From positions 248,001 to 312,000 of the forward strand of contig NZ_AYMU01000020.1 of NCBI RefSeq assembly GCF_000633395.1: DNA of 64,000 bases, written 5' to 3'. The notes under the pieces were generated by a model. That model was given only the letters and a program-made list of their open reading frames with translations. It had not been told where the DNA came from and did no database searches. A program made the translations under genes and the position numbers. Source of the stretch: Pseudomonas sp. PH1b. Its GTDB lineage: Bacteria; Pseudomonadota; Gammaproteobacteria; Pseudomonadales; Pseudomonadaceae. This document shows positions 9,256 through 17,065 of this stretch, piece after piece. How positions within the stretch are numbered: the stretch's first letter is position 1; the number at the start of each line of letters is the position of its first letter.

Positions 9256-9278
9256 AGAAATTGGTTGGCGCAAGGCCT

Positions 9279-9330
9279 AAAAAAAAGCGACCGATTTTGG
9301 CAGAGCCCCTGGCAGGCGGGTTTCTACAAT
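9279..9330 (+). promoter_or_regulatory. ExsA-dependent promoter of the popN operon
   Basis: The box at 9279-9303 starts with eight A residues, then GCGACC and TTTTGGCAG. A -10 element TACAAT follows at 9325-9330 after 21 bases, and the popN ATG is at 9369. The GCGACC core is the same as in the divergent pscN box 24 bases away, so ExsA molecules could occupy both sides of this gap. Confidence 0.87.
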
Positions 9331-9368
9331 GGGGCTCACATCAGCGTTTTCTGCAAGCGAGTGCTTCC

Positions 9369-10244
9369 ATGGCCAATATTCAGAGTGTCGTTCCTGCAGT
9401 GTCATTGCCGGACCGACAGGACCCATCGGGTATTGAGCGCGACAGCCGGCCGACCGGCAGTTTCCAGGGGGAGCGTGTGCAGTACGTTTCTGCCAGCCAG
9501 TCGATGGCCGACGCCGCTGAAGAGCTGACTTTTGCGTTCTCCGAGCGGGTCGAAAAGTCGTTGGCCAAGCGCAACGTCAGCGATGGCCATGCGCGGATCA
9601 GCGAAATCCTCGAAATGCTGGAGGAGCACCTCAAGAAAGTCCCGGACCTTGAGTCGCAACAAAAGCTCGAGGCCCTTGTTGCGCACCTTGGCAGCGGCCA
9701 GTTGAGCAATCTGGCGCAGCTCAAGGCGTACCTCAAGGGGTTCTCCCGGGAGATCAGCCATCAGTTTGTTGCCCTTTCCCATGCGCGCCAGGAACTGGCC
9801 GGCAAGACCGACGCCTGGGCGATGGTCGAGCTGATTGATCAGGCTCTGCTGGAGATGGCCCAGGAGCATGGGCATGCCATCGAGCTGGGGGTGCAGATCG
9901 GGCCGCTGGCCAAGGAGGCGGCAGAGCAGGGGGTCGGCGACATCCAGTCACTGCGAGACACCTATCGCGATGCGGTCATGGACTATCGCGGGCTGAGTGC
10001 GGCGTGGAACGACATTCACGCGCGTTTTGGCAATAGCGCACTTGAAGGCGTGACCGGATTCCTGATGAAGGCATTGAGCGCCGACCTCGACAGCCAGCAG
10101 CTCAGGCTCGACCCGGTCAAGCTCGAACGGGTAATGAGCGACATGCACAAGTTGCGGGTGCTGACGGGGCTGTCGAACCAGGTCAATGCGCTCTGGCAGG
10201 CGCTGGTAACGGGGGAGCGAGGTCATGGCATACGGGCCTTCTGA
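9369..10244 (+). CDS. popN: T3SS gatekeeper PopN
   Basis: 291 residues from the ATG at 9369 (MANIQSVVPAV); the frame is open further upstream, but that part lies across the promoter. PopN belongs to the YopN/MxiC gatekeepers: with Pcr1 it plugs the export channel until host contact, and it is carried by the PscB/Pcr2 chaperone pair. The N-terminal 50 residues look like a secretion signal and chaperone-binding part; the rest is helical, containing FSERVEKSLAKR and LEEHLKKVPDLESQ. The final 20 bases overlap pcr1, fitting tight stoichiometry of the PopN-Pcr1 pair. Confidence 0.95.
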   Translation: MANIQSVVPAVSLPDRQDPSGIERDSRPTGSFQGERVQYVSASQSMADAAEELTFAFSERVEKSLAKRNVSDGHARISEILEMLEEHLKKVPDLESQQKLEALVAHLGSGQLSNLAQLKAYLKGFSREISHQFVALSHARQELAGKTDAWAMVELIDQALLEMAQEHGHAIELGVQIGPLAKEAAEQGVGDIQSLRDTYRDAVMDYRGLSAAWNDIHARFGNSALEGVTGFLMKALSADLDSQQLRLDPVKLERVMSDMHKLRVLTGLSNQVNALWQALVTGERGHGIRAF

Positions 10245-10500
10245 CCTGATGGGCGGGGTGATCGGCCTGGTCGACAAACGCTGGGCGAGTGTTCAGGACG
10301 TGCAGCGTCTGATCGCGCCGCTGGCGATCAAGGATGCGGCACGCCGGATCCATTTCTTTCGTGAGATCAAGCGTCTGATCCGCCTGATTCCTACGGAAAT
10401 CTTTAGCGATGAGGAGCAGCGTCAAAACCTGCTCAATGCCTGCCAGCTTGCGCTGGACCAGGCAATCGATCAGGAAGAAGACGAATGGCAGGCACAGTGA
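10225..10500 (+). CDS. pcr1: PopN partner Pcr1 (TyeA family)
   Basis: 91 residues, all helical, similar to TyeA of Yersinia, which binds the C-terminus of the gatekeeper and holds effector export shut. It begins inside the end of popN (20-base overlap, different frame). Landmarks are DLMGGVIGLVDKRW and REIKRLIRLIPTEIF. In Yersinia some strains have YopN and TyeA joined through a frameshift; here they are separate frames, but the overlap would permit a fused product by a frameshift. Confidence 0.93.
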   Translation: MAYGPSDLMGGVIGLVDKRWASVQDVQRLIAPLAIKDAARRIHFFREIKRLIRLIPTEIFSDEEQRQNLLNACQLALDQAIDQEEDEWQAQ

Positions 10501-10509
10501 GTAAACGAC

Positions 10510-10878
10510 ATGCCCTGGATTGACCAAGCCTTGGCCCAGTTCTGCCAGGACCTCGGGGTGGCCGTACCTGCTCCGGCGGGGGCGCTGATCCAGCTGGAGT
10601 TCGAGGAAACCGGCACCCTGCAACTTGAACAGCATGACCGCAAGCTGACGCTGTGGCTGGCCGTGGATCTGGCGTGGCATCAGGTTCATCAGGGGGGGAT
10701 TCGTGCCCTGGCGTTGACCTTCAGCGGCACTGGGCCGCAATTGCCACTGCGCTGTGCGTGGGCGAGTGGCCGCCTGTTGCTGCTGATCACCCTGGATGAG
10801 CGACGTATCACTGCCCCGGTACTGCACCAGGCGTTGCATACCCTGAGTTCGGCGCGCCGCACGGTGCTTGAGCCGTGA
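10510..10878 (+). CDS. pcr2: PopN secretion chaperone Pcr2 (SycN family)
   Basis: 122 residues, the size and fold pattern of class I T3SS chaperones. By position and similarity it is the SycN homologue, which pairs with PscB (YscB homologue) to bind the N-terminus of PopN. The start MPWIDQALAQFCQDLG and the Leu-rich strands LTLWLAVDL are typical. It lies nine bases after pcr1 and overlaps pcr3 by four. Confidence 0.9.
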   Translation: MPWIDQALAQFCQDLGVAVPAPAGALIQLEFEETGTLQLEQHDRKLTLWLAVDLAWHQVHQGGIRALALTFSGTGPQLPLRCAWASGRLLLLITLDERRITAPVLHQALHTLSSARRTVLEP

Positions 10879-11240
10879 GTCGGATCAGTGCCCCGCACAT
10901 CGGCATCGAACGGCTGACCGAGGTCGGGGAACAGCATCGCAGCTGCGCCTTGCCCGAGCGGTATGTGCTGCCGCCCGATGGTCATTCGCTCGAGACCCAT
11001 CTGGATAACCTCTACCCGGCGGATCTCGCCGGGCGTCGGCTGCTGGCCTTTGCCTGCCCTACTGAAGGCTTTCACGAGTTGCTCCGGCCACAGGCGTTTC
11101 GCCAGGCCCTGAAAGACCTCGCGCAGCAGATCTCCTCACCCGAGGTGCCCGAGTTGCAGGCGGCGTTGGCGCTGCTGCAAACCCGTAGCGAAGATGAGTA
11201 TCTGCTGCAGATGGCCCTCCATATGCTGCACAAGGTATGA
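10875..11240 (+). CDS. pcr3: T3SS protein Pcr3 (YscX family)
   Basis: 121 residues from a GTG overlapping the pcr2 stop. Matches the length and position of YscX, a secreted export factor required for early substrate export together with YscY. Landmarks: GIERLTEVGEQHRSCALPERY and LYPADLAGRR. It is restricted to Ysc-family systems, which supports placing this island in that family rather than with Hrp or Inv systems. Confidence 0.9.
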   Translation: MSRISAPHIGIERLTEVGEQHRSCALPERYVLPPDGHSLETHLDNLYPADLAGRRLLAFACPTEGFHELLRPQAFRQALKDLAQQISSPEVPELQAALALLQTRSEDEYLLQMALHMLHKV

Positions 11241-11587
11241 CCCCAATGATGTTAGAGCCGGTACAGCAAAACCTGTTGCTCCTGCTTGGCTGGCTACAGC
11301 TGCAGTGCGGCCAGCCGGGTCGAGCGCGGATATTTCTTGAAGCCCTGCTGGTGGTCGAGCCAGCCCATGGCCAGGCGCGTCGGGCACTGGTGGTGGCGCT
11401 GTTGCAACTGGAGGAGGGGGTCTTGGCCGAACGTCAATGCGACCGGTTGCTGGCCGATGGCGAAGGTGACCTGGCGCTGTGGGGCTGTATCAGCCGTGCT
11501 TGCCAGTTGCAGGGGCGCATGGCCGATGCGCGCGTCGCTTACGAGCGGTTCCTGAGCCCGCGGGAGTCTTATGAACGCGTTGTCTGA
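11237..11587 (+). CDS. pcr4: Pcr3 chaperone Pcr4 (YscY family)
   Basis: 116 residues, a TPR-like helical protein in the place of YscY, which binds both YscX and the cytosolic ring of YscV/PcrD. Visible repeats are PGRARIFLEALLVVEP and LALWGCISRACQLQGRMADARVAYERF (landmark GRMADARVAYERF). Overlaps pcr3 by four bases and pcrD by 17 bases. Confidence 0.9.
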   Translation: MTPMMLEPVQQNLLLLLGWLQLQCGQPGRARIFLEALLVVEPAHGQARRALVVALLQLEEGVLAERQCDRLLADGEGDLALWGCISRACQLQGRMADARVAYERFLSPRESYERVV

Positions 11588-13697
11588 TTTCCTCAGGAAG
11601 GTGGGCGAGCGCCAGGACATCATGCTGGCCGTGATGCTGCTGGCCGTGGTCTTCATGATGATCCTGCCGCTGCCGCCCTTCCTGCTCGACATCCTGATCG
11701 CGATCAACATCACCGTGTCGGTGGTGTTGATGATGATGTCGGTGTACGTCAGCTCACCGTTGCAATTCTCGGTATTTCCGGCGGTGTTGTTGATCACTAC
11801 GTTGTTTCGGCTGGCGTTGTCGGTCAGCACTACGCGCATGATTTTGCTTGAAGCCGACGCTGGTCAGATCGTCTACACGTTCGGGAATTTTGTGGTGGGC
11901 GGCAATCTGATCGTCGGTTGCATCATCTTCCTGATCATCACCATCGTGCAGTTCCTGGTCATCACCAAAGGTGCCGAGCGCGTGGCCGAAGTCAGCGCGC
12001 GGTTCTCCCTGGACGCCATGCCCGGCAAGCAGATGAGTATCGACGGCGACATGCGCGCCGGTGTCATCGACGTCAATGAGGCGCGGGACCGGCGAGCAGT
12101 GATCGAGCGCGAGAGCCAGATGTTCGGCTCGATGGATGGCGCGATGAAATTCGTCAAGGGCGATGCGATTGCGGGCCTGATCATCATCTTCATCAACATT
12201 CTGGCGGGCATTACCATCGGTATCACCCAGAAGGGCATGACCGCCGGCGACGCCTTGCAGTTGTATTCGGTGCTGACCATCGGCGATGGCATGGTCAGCC
12301 AGGTGCCTGCCCTGTTGATTGCGATCACGGCCGGGATCATCGTGACCCGGGACTCCTCGGATGGCGCCTCGGACCTGGGCAATGACATCGGTGTCCAGGT
12401 CGTTGCGCAGCCCAAGGCGTTGCTGATCGGTGGAGTGCTGCTGGTGTTGTTCGGGCTCATCCCCGGGTTCCCAACGGTGACCTTCATGGTATTGGCTGCC
12501 GTGGTGGGCGGTGGCGGCTACTTCATGTTGTTGCGCCAACGCGGACTGGCAGCCGAGAACAACCCCAGGGACTTGCCAACGCTGTTGGCCCAGGGGGCGG
12601 GTGCCGCGTCATCGGCCAAACCCAAAGCCAAGCCCTCAGGCAGCAAACCCAAAAGCTCGCGGTTGGGCGACAAGGAAGAGTTCGCCATGACCGTGCCGTT
12701 GTTGATCGATGTCGACGCGGGCATGCAGCAGGAGCTTGAGGCGCTCGCCCTCAATGACGAACTGGTGCGGGTGCGACGTGCGCTCTACCTGGACTTTGGC
12801 GTGCCGTTTCCGGGCATTCACCTGCGCTTCAATGAGGATCTGAAAGACGGCGAATACCTGATTCAGTTGCAAGAGGTGCCGGTGGCACGCGGGCGACTGC
12901 GCAGTGCGCGGTTGCTGGTGCAGGAGCGAGCCAGTCAGCTGGAGCTGATGGGGGTGCCGTTTGAAGAAGGCGAGCCGGTGTTGCCGGGCCAGCCGACGTT
13001 GTGGGTCGACGCCGCGCACGAAGGACGGCTGGAGCGCTCCGGTTGCGCTTTCCTGAGCATGGATCAGGTGCTGACCTGGCACCTGTCCCACGTGCTGCGT
13101 GAATACGCCGAAGACTTTATCGGCATCCAGGAAACCCGCTACTTGCTGGAGCAGATGGAGCACAGCTATTCGGAACTGGTGAAAGAAGCGCAACGCATCA
13201 TTCCGTTGCAACGCATGACCGAGATTCTCCAGCGCTTGGTGGGCGAGGACATTTCGATCCGCAATATGCGGGCGATTCTGGAAGCCATGGTCGAGTGGGG
13301 GCAGAAAGAGAAGGATGTGGTGCAACTCACCGAGTACATCCGCAGCAGTCTCAAACGCTACATCTGCTACAAGTATTCGAGCGGCAATAACATCCTGCCG
13401 GCCTATCTGCTCGACCAACTGGTGGAAGAGCAAATTCGTGGTGGCATCCGCCAGACCAGTGCCGGCAGCTATCTGGCACTGGATCCGGCTGTGACCCAGT
13501 CCTTTCTCGAGCAGGTCAGGCAGACCGTCGGTGACCTCTCGCAAATGCAGGCCAAACCGGTGCTGGTGGTGTCGATGGACATCCGCCGCTACGTGCGCAA
13601 GTTGATTGAAAGTGATTACTACAGCTTGCCCGTCCTCTCGTATCAGGAGCTGACCCAGCAGATCAACATCCAGCCATTGGGCCGGGTTTCGTTATGA
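11571..13697 (+). CDS. pcrD: T3SS export ring protein PcrD (YscV/FlhA family)
   Basis: 708 residues, near the usual 700-710. About eight membrane segments fill residues 15-320, including the FHIPEP-like motif region ARFSLDAMPGKQMSIDGD with the conserved ion-path residues. A Lys/Pro/Ser linker (KPKAKPSGSKPKSS) near 345-360 leads to the cytosolic C-terminal domain that forms a nonameric ring and receives chaperone-substrate complexes. Starts within the end of pcr4 and shares its stop with the pcrR start. Confidence 0.97.
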   Translation: MNALSDFLRKVGERQDIMLAVMLLAVVFMMILPLPPFLLDILIAINITVSVVLMMMSVYVSSPLQFSVFPAVLLITTLFRLALSVSTTRMILLEADAGQIVYTFGNFVVGGNLIVGCIIFLIITIVQFLVITKGAERVAEVSARFSLDAMPGKQMSIDGDMRAGVIDVNEARDRRAVIERESQMFGSMDGAMKFVKGDAIAGLIIIFINILAGITIGITQKGMTAGDALQLYSVLTIGDGMVSQVPALLIAITAGIIVTRDSSDGASDLGNDIGVQVVAQPKALLIGGVLLVLFGLIPGFPTVTFMVLAAVVGGGGYFMLLRQRGLAAENNPRDLPTLLAQGAGAASSAKPKAKPSGSKPKSSRLGDKEEFAMTVPLLIDVDAGMQQELEALALNDELVRVRRALYLDFGVPFPGIHLRFNEDLKDGEYLIQLQEVPVARGRLRSARLLVQERASQLELMGVPFEEGEPVLPGQPTLWVDAAHEGRLERSGCAFLSMDQVLTWHLSHVLREYAEDFIGIQETRYLLEQMEHSYSELVKEAQRIIPLQRMTEILQRLVGEDISIRNMRAILEAMVEWGQKEKDVVQLTEYIRSSLKRYICYKYSSGNNILPAYLLDQLVEEQIRGGIRQTSAGSYLALDPAVTQSFLEQVRQTVGDLSQMQAKPVLVVSMDIRRYVRKLIESDYYSLPVLSYQELTQQINIQPLGRVSL

Positions 13698-14128
13698 CGC
13701 GCGACCCGTTGATTGATTGGCTGCAGGCGCGGGGTTACCGCATCCGTGAGCATTTTTTGCGCAAGAGCACGCTGCCCCTGGGCTGGAAGTTCGTGCATGG
13801 CGGTTGCGAACTGGCCTGGCGTTGTGAGGGCAAGCGCGTGTGGATCGTCATGCTGCGTCGAACTGATGGACGCCAGGGGCTGTGCAATTCCTTTGCCGCG
13901 TTGTACGTGCTGGCGGCGGCAGTCCTTGCGCAGCTGGGGCCTCACGCCAGCCTGTACGGCCAGGTGCAAGCGATGTCGGGCAGTCCGTTGTTGGCTGGGC
14001 GTATGGAGCGCTTCTACCGCCACTGGGCCGGCGCGATCGAGCCTCTGCCAGGCTGGTTCGAGTTGGAGGCCGGGCGGGTGTGTTCGCTGCGATCAATGAG
14101 AAAACGACAAAAAATCGACTGTACCTGA
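13694..14128 (+). CDS. pcrR: PcrR (LcrR family)
   Basis: 144 residues, similar to LcrR of Yersinia and PcrR of P. aeruginosa in size and place. Reported to affect low-calcium control of secretion and production of the needle-tip chaperone; the molecular mechanism is not known. Landmarks: MTRDPLIDWLQARGYRIREH and WRCEGKRVWIVMLRR. Its TGA stop lies inside the candidate ExsA box of the pcrG promoter, so the last codons of this gene also serve as promoter DNA. Confidence 0.9.
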   Translation: MTRDPLIDWLQARGYRIREHFLRKSTLPLGWKFVHGGCELAWRCEGKRVWIVMLRRTDGRQGLCNSFAALYVLAAAVLAQLGPHASLYGQVQAMSGSPLLAGRMERFYRHWAGAIEPLPGWFELEAGRVCSLRSMRKRQKIDCT

Positions 14129-14157
14129 CAGGAAACCCGATGCCCTCTCCCTACTAT
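14107..14157 (+). promoter_or_regulatory. ExsA-dependent promoter of the pcrGVH-popBD operon
   Basis: The box at 14107-14131 reads ACAAAAAA, TCGACT, GTACCTGACAG, one of the best matches in the window. The TGA of its CTGACAG half is also the pcrR stop codon. The -10 element TACTAT lies at 14152-14157, twenty bases further. Expected transcript start is about 14163-14165, practically at the pcrG ATG. Confidence 0.85.
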
Positions 14158-14164
14158 AGGAGCC

Positions 14165-14449
14165 ATGGACGTGTCTGACGAAACCCACGCCGCAACCGTT
14201 CAAGCCGCTGTCCTGGCCATTGAAGACAACGAACATCGCGCGCGCCTGCTCAGCGAAATGTGGCAAGGCCTGGCGTTGTCCGATGAGGTCCGTGATCAGG
14301 TTTTTCAATCGCGGGACAAGTCTCTGGTCCAGGCGGCAGAGCAAGAGCTGTTAAAGGAAGTGCAACGGATGCGGGCTTCCCGCCCACCCGTTGCCGATGA
14401 AGGAAAACGATTACGCCGTCCGACTTCGATGCGTGGACTTGCGGTGTAA
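14165..14449 (+). CDS. pcrG: needle-tip chaperone and export regulator PcrG
   Basis: 94 residues, a small helical protein of the LcrG/PcrG family that holds PcrV in the cytosol and helps block effector export. Landmarks: AAVLAIEDNEHRARLLSEMW and a basic C-terminal tail (KRLRRPTSMRG). AGGAG is only two bases before the ATG; an in-frame GTG two codons later has better spacing. If the candidate promoter is right, its own transcript would be nearly leaderless, while read-through from pcrD-pcrR would carry the AGGAG. Confidence 0.92.
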   Translation: MDVSDETHAATVQAAVLAIEDNEHRARLLSEMWQGLALSDEVRDQVFQSRDKSLVQAAEQELLKEVQRMRASRPPVADEGKRLRRPTSMRGLAV

Positions 14450-14459
14450 GGAACCCCCT

Positions 14460-15392
14460 ATGCAAATCAAGCATTACCAACAAGATCTGTCGGGCTTGCT
14501 CAATCAGCTGCAGGCCTTGCCCATGGATCAACTGCGCGGCAGTCGGTCCGAGTCGCTCGCAGAGCTTCAGGCGCTGATCAAAAGCCGCAACATCAGCTTC
14601 ACGCATGACGGGCAAACCCTGTCGGCTGCCCAGGTCGAAAAGCTGCTGGCGTATTTTCTGCCGCCTGGCCCGAACGCCGACGGCGGGCTGTATGAGCTGC
14701 AGGTCAAGTCCGGGGTCGAGTCCGTCAAGCAACTGATCAATCAGTACGCCGATGCCCATCCGGGGCAGCCGTGGCCGCTGAAGGAGTTTCTCGCCAAGGC
14801 GCATTTCGGGCTGACCGCTGACCGCATCGACGATGACGTGCGGGACGTCTATGGCGAGGTTCTGCTGATCCAGGACGGCAAGCGCACGGCACTGCGCGAC
14901 GAGCTCAAGTTGCTGACCGCCGAACTCAATATCTTCAGCAAGATCCAGTCGCAGATCAACGCGAAGCTGGCGGCCAAGAAGGAGATCGAGATCGAGCCGG
15001 GGCTCAACCTGTTTGATCGCACCTTGTACGGTTATCCCGATGACAAGAGTTGGCAGGCCAGTTCGGAATACAAGTTGCTGACCGGGCTCGACACTTACCG
15101 TGCAGGCAATCCGCTGAGCATCAAGGCATTCCTCAAGGGTGATCCCAAGGAAAGTGGTGCGATGAAGGATGGCGACTTGCAGAACAAGTATGAGTTTAAG
15201 GACGAGAACAACCCGATCGCCAACTTCTCCACGACGGTGAGCGATCGCGCGCGTCCGATCAACGACAAAGTCAGTGAAAAAACCACGCTGTTGAACGATG
15301 TCAGCTCGCGCTACAACACCGCGATCGAGGCCTTGAATCGCTTTGTCCAGAAGTACGACAGCATGATGCGCGACATTCTAAATGCCATATAG
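14460..15392 (+). CDS. pcrV: needle-tip protein PcrV
   Basis: 310 residues from the ATG at 14460 (MQIKHYQQDLS), with AAGGA about eight bases upstream; the frame is open earlier but overlaps pcrG. PcrV forms the pentameric tip on the PscF needle and guides PopB/PopD insertion. The N-terminal globular part, the central region and the long C-terminal helix (RYNTAIEALNRFVQKYDSMM) that packs on the needle are all present. About 15 residues longer than P. aeruginosa PcrV (294). No signal peptide, as expected for a T3SS substrate. Confidence 0.95.
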   Translation: MQIKHYQQDLSGLLNQLQALPMDQLRGSRSESLAELQALIKSRNISFTHDGQTLSAAQVEKLLAYFLPPGPNADGGLYELQVKSGVESVKQLINQYADAHPGQPWPLKEFLAKAHFGLTADRIDDDVRDVYGEVLLIQDGKRTALRDELKLLTAELNIFSKIQSQINAKLAAKKEIEIEPGLNLFDRTLYGYPDDKSWQASSEYKLLTGLDTYRAGNPLSIKAFLKGDPKESGAMKDGDLQNKYEFKDENNPIANFSTTVSDRARPINDKVSEKTTLLNDVSSRYNTAIEALNRFVQKYDSMMRDILNAI

Positions 15393-15401
15393 GAACGGTT
15401 G

Positions 15402-15908
15402 ATGACCCAGCAAGAACACGATGTTTCCGAGGCGGTCGAGAAGGAGCTGGAGGCGTTTTTGCGCGATGGCGGCACGCTGGCCATGCTCAAGAATATCTCC
15501 AGCGACAGTCTGGAGCAGCTTTATTCCCTGGCCTTCAATCAGTACCAGGCTGGCAAGTGGCAGGACGCCCACAAGATCTTTCAATCGCTGTGCATGCTTG
15601 ATCACTACGACGTTCGGTTCTTCCTCGGGCTGGGCGCGTGTCGCCAGTCGCTGGGGCAGCTCGAGCTGGCATTGCAGAGCTTCAGTTATGGCGCGTTGAT
15701 CGACATCAATGAGCCCAGATTTCCGTTTCATGCTGGCGAGTGTCACCTGCAACTGGGTGATCTCGACGGAGCCGAGAGTGGCTTCTACTCGGCTCAGGCC
15801 TTGGCCTCGGCACAGCCGGCACACGCGGTTTTGGCCGAGCGTGCCGGCGCCATGTTGGAAGCCGTATTAGCGAGAAAGGATCAACACAATGAATCCGATA
15901 ACGTTTGA
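15402..15908 (+). CDS. pcrH: translocator chaperone PcrH
   Basis: 168 residues, class II (TPR) chaperone of the LcrH/SycD/PcrH family that keeps PopB and PopD soluble. Three TPR units are visible between about residues 38 and 140: YSLAFNQYQAGKWQDAHKIF, FFLGLGACRQSLGQLELALQ and HAGECHLQLGDLDGAESGFY. The ATG at 15402 has AGGA eight bases upstream. Overlaps the start of popB by 20 bases. Confidence 0.95.
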   Translation: MTQQEHDVSEAVEKELEAFLRDGGTLAMLKNISSDSLEQLYSLAFNQYQAGKWQDAHKIFQSLCMLDHYDVRFFLGLGACRQSLGQLELALQSFSYGALIDINEPRFPFHAGECHLQLGDLDGAESGFYSAQALASAQPAHAVLAERAGAMLEAVLARKDQHNESDNV

Positions 15909-17055
15909 TCGCGTTGCGTTTGCCACAGGGGGCGTTTCTGCAAGCGATCCTGTGGTTCGTCCACGCAATGATCGAGAGGGGGGCGCACTTACGGTCTCCC
16001 GGGTCGAGGCGGATGGCCGTCAGGCCATTCATTCCCAGGGTGTGCAACTGACGGCGCCGCTGGCGGCCAGTCAGCAGCCTGTGGATGCCAGCACTCGGGC
16101 GGACGTCAGGCGTCTGCTGCAGTCGGTGCGCGAGGACAGTGCACTGGCCCAGCGGGTGGTCGCTGAAAGCTCGCGTCTGGGCTTGGCACGGCTCAGTTCG
16201 GTGGAAGACTTCGAGATTGAGCTGGCCAAGCTGACTGGCGAACTGGAGTCCACGCAGAAGAAGCTCAAGCTCGAAGAAATCAAGCAGGCGCGTGAGCAGA
16301 ATCTGCAAAAGATGGAAGAAAACCAGAAGAAGATTCTGGAGTCGACCGAGGCAGCTAAAGAAGCCCAGAAGTCTGGTCTGGTCGGCAAGATCTTTGGCTG
16401 GATCAGTGCCATTGCGTCGATCATCGTCGGTGCCATTCTGGTCGCTACCGGCGTGGGTGCAGCGGCTGGCGCATTGATGATTGCCGGCGGTGTCATGGGG
16501 GTGGTTTCCCAGGCGGTGCAACAAGCGGCGAAGGACGGATTGATCAGCAAGGAAGTGATGGAAAAGCTCGGACCGGCTCTGATGGGGATTGAAATCGCCA
16601 TCGCCGTGATCGCTGCGGTAGTCAGTTTCGGGGGGGCTGCCGTAGGGGCGGTCGCCAAGGTGGGTGCAAAAATCGGCGGTAAGGCCGCCGAGCTCACCGC
16701 CAGTCTCGCCGGCAAAGTGGCGGATCTGGGAAGCAAGTTCGGCAATGTCGCCAGCCAGTCGCTTTCCCATGGCGCCAAGCTCGGGATGCAGATTAGCGAT
16801 GTGACCCTGGATGTGGCCAATGGTGCGGCGCAAACCGCCAATTCGGTGATGCAGGCCAAGGCCGCCGACAGACAGGCGGATGTTCTCGAGGGGCGTTCAC
16901 AGCTTACCCAGGTCCAGGCGGTGCTCGATAAGCTCAAGGAGGAGCTCAGCCGCATGGTCGAGTCGTTCTTGCAAGTCATGGAGCTGATTTTCCAGATGCT
17001 CAATGCCAAGGACGACAGCCTGCACAATCTTTCCAGCCGCCCTGCGGCTATCTGA
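15889..17055 (+). CDS. popB: major pore-forming translocator PopB
   Basis: 388 residues, YopB/PopB family. A coiled coil at about 115-160 is followed by two hydrophobic segments (near 168-205 and 232-262) that insert in the host membrane, then an amphipathic C-terminal helix near 350-380. Together with PopD it forms the translocation pore for ExoU. It starts inside pcrH and ends ten bases before popD. Length is within two residues of P. aeruginosa PopB as I recall it. Confidence 0.96.
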   Translation: MNPITFDRVAFATGGVSASDPVVRPRNDREGGALTVSRVEADGRQAIHSQGVQLTAPLAASQQPVDASTRADVRRLLQSVREDSALAQRVVAESSRLGLARLSSVEDFEIELAKLTGELESTQKKLKLEEIKQAREQNLQKMEENQKKILESTEAAKEAQKSGLVGKIFGWISAIASIIVGAILVATGVGAAAGALMIAGGVMGVVSQAVQQAAKDGLISKEVMEKLGPALMGIEIAIAVIAAVVSFGGAAVGAVAKVGAKIGGKAAELTASLAGKVADLGSKFGNVASQSLSHGAKLGMQISDVTLDVANGAAQTANSVMQAKAADRQADVLEGRSQLTQVQAVLDKLKEELSRMVESFLQVMELIFQMLNAKDDSLHNLSSRPAAI

Positions 17056-17065
17056 GGAGCACATT

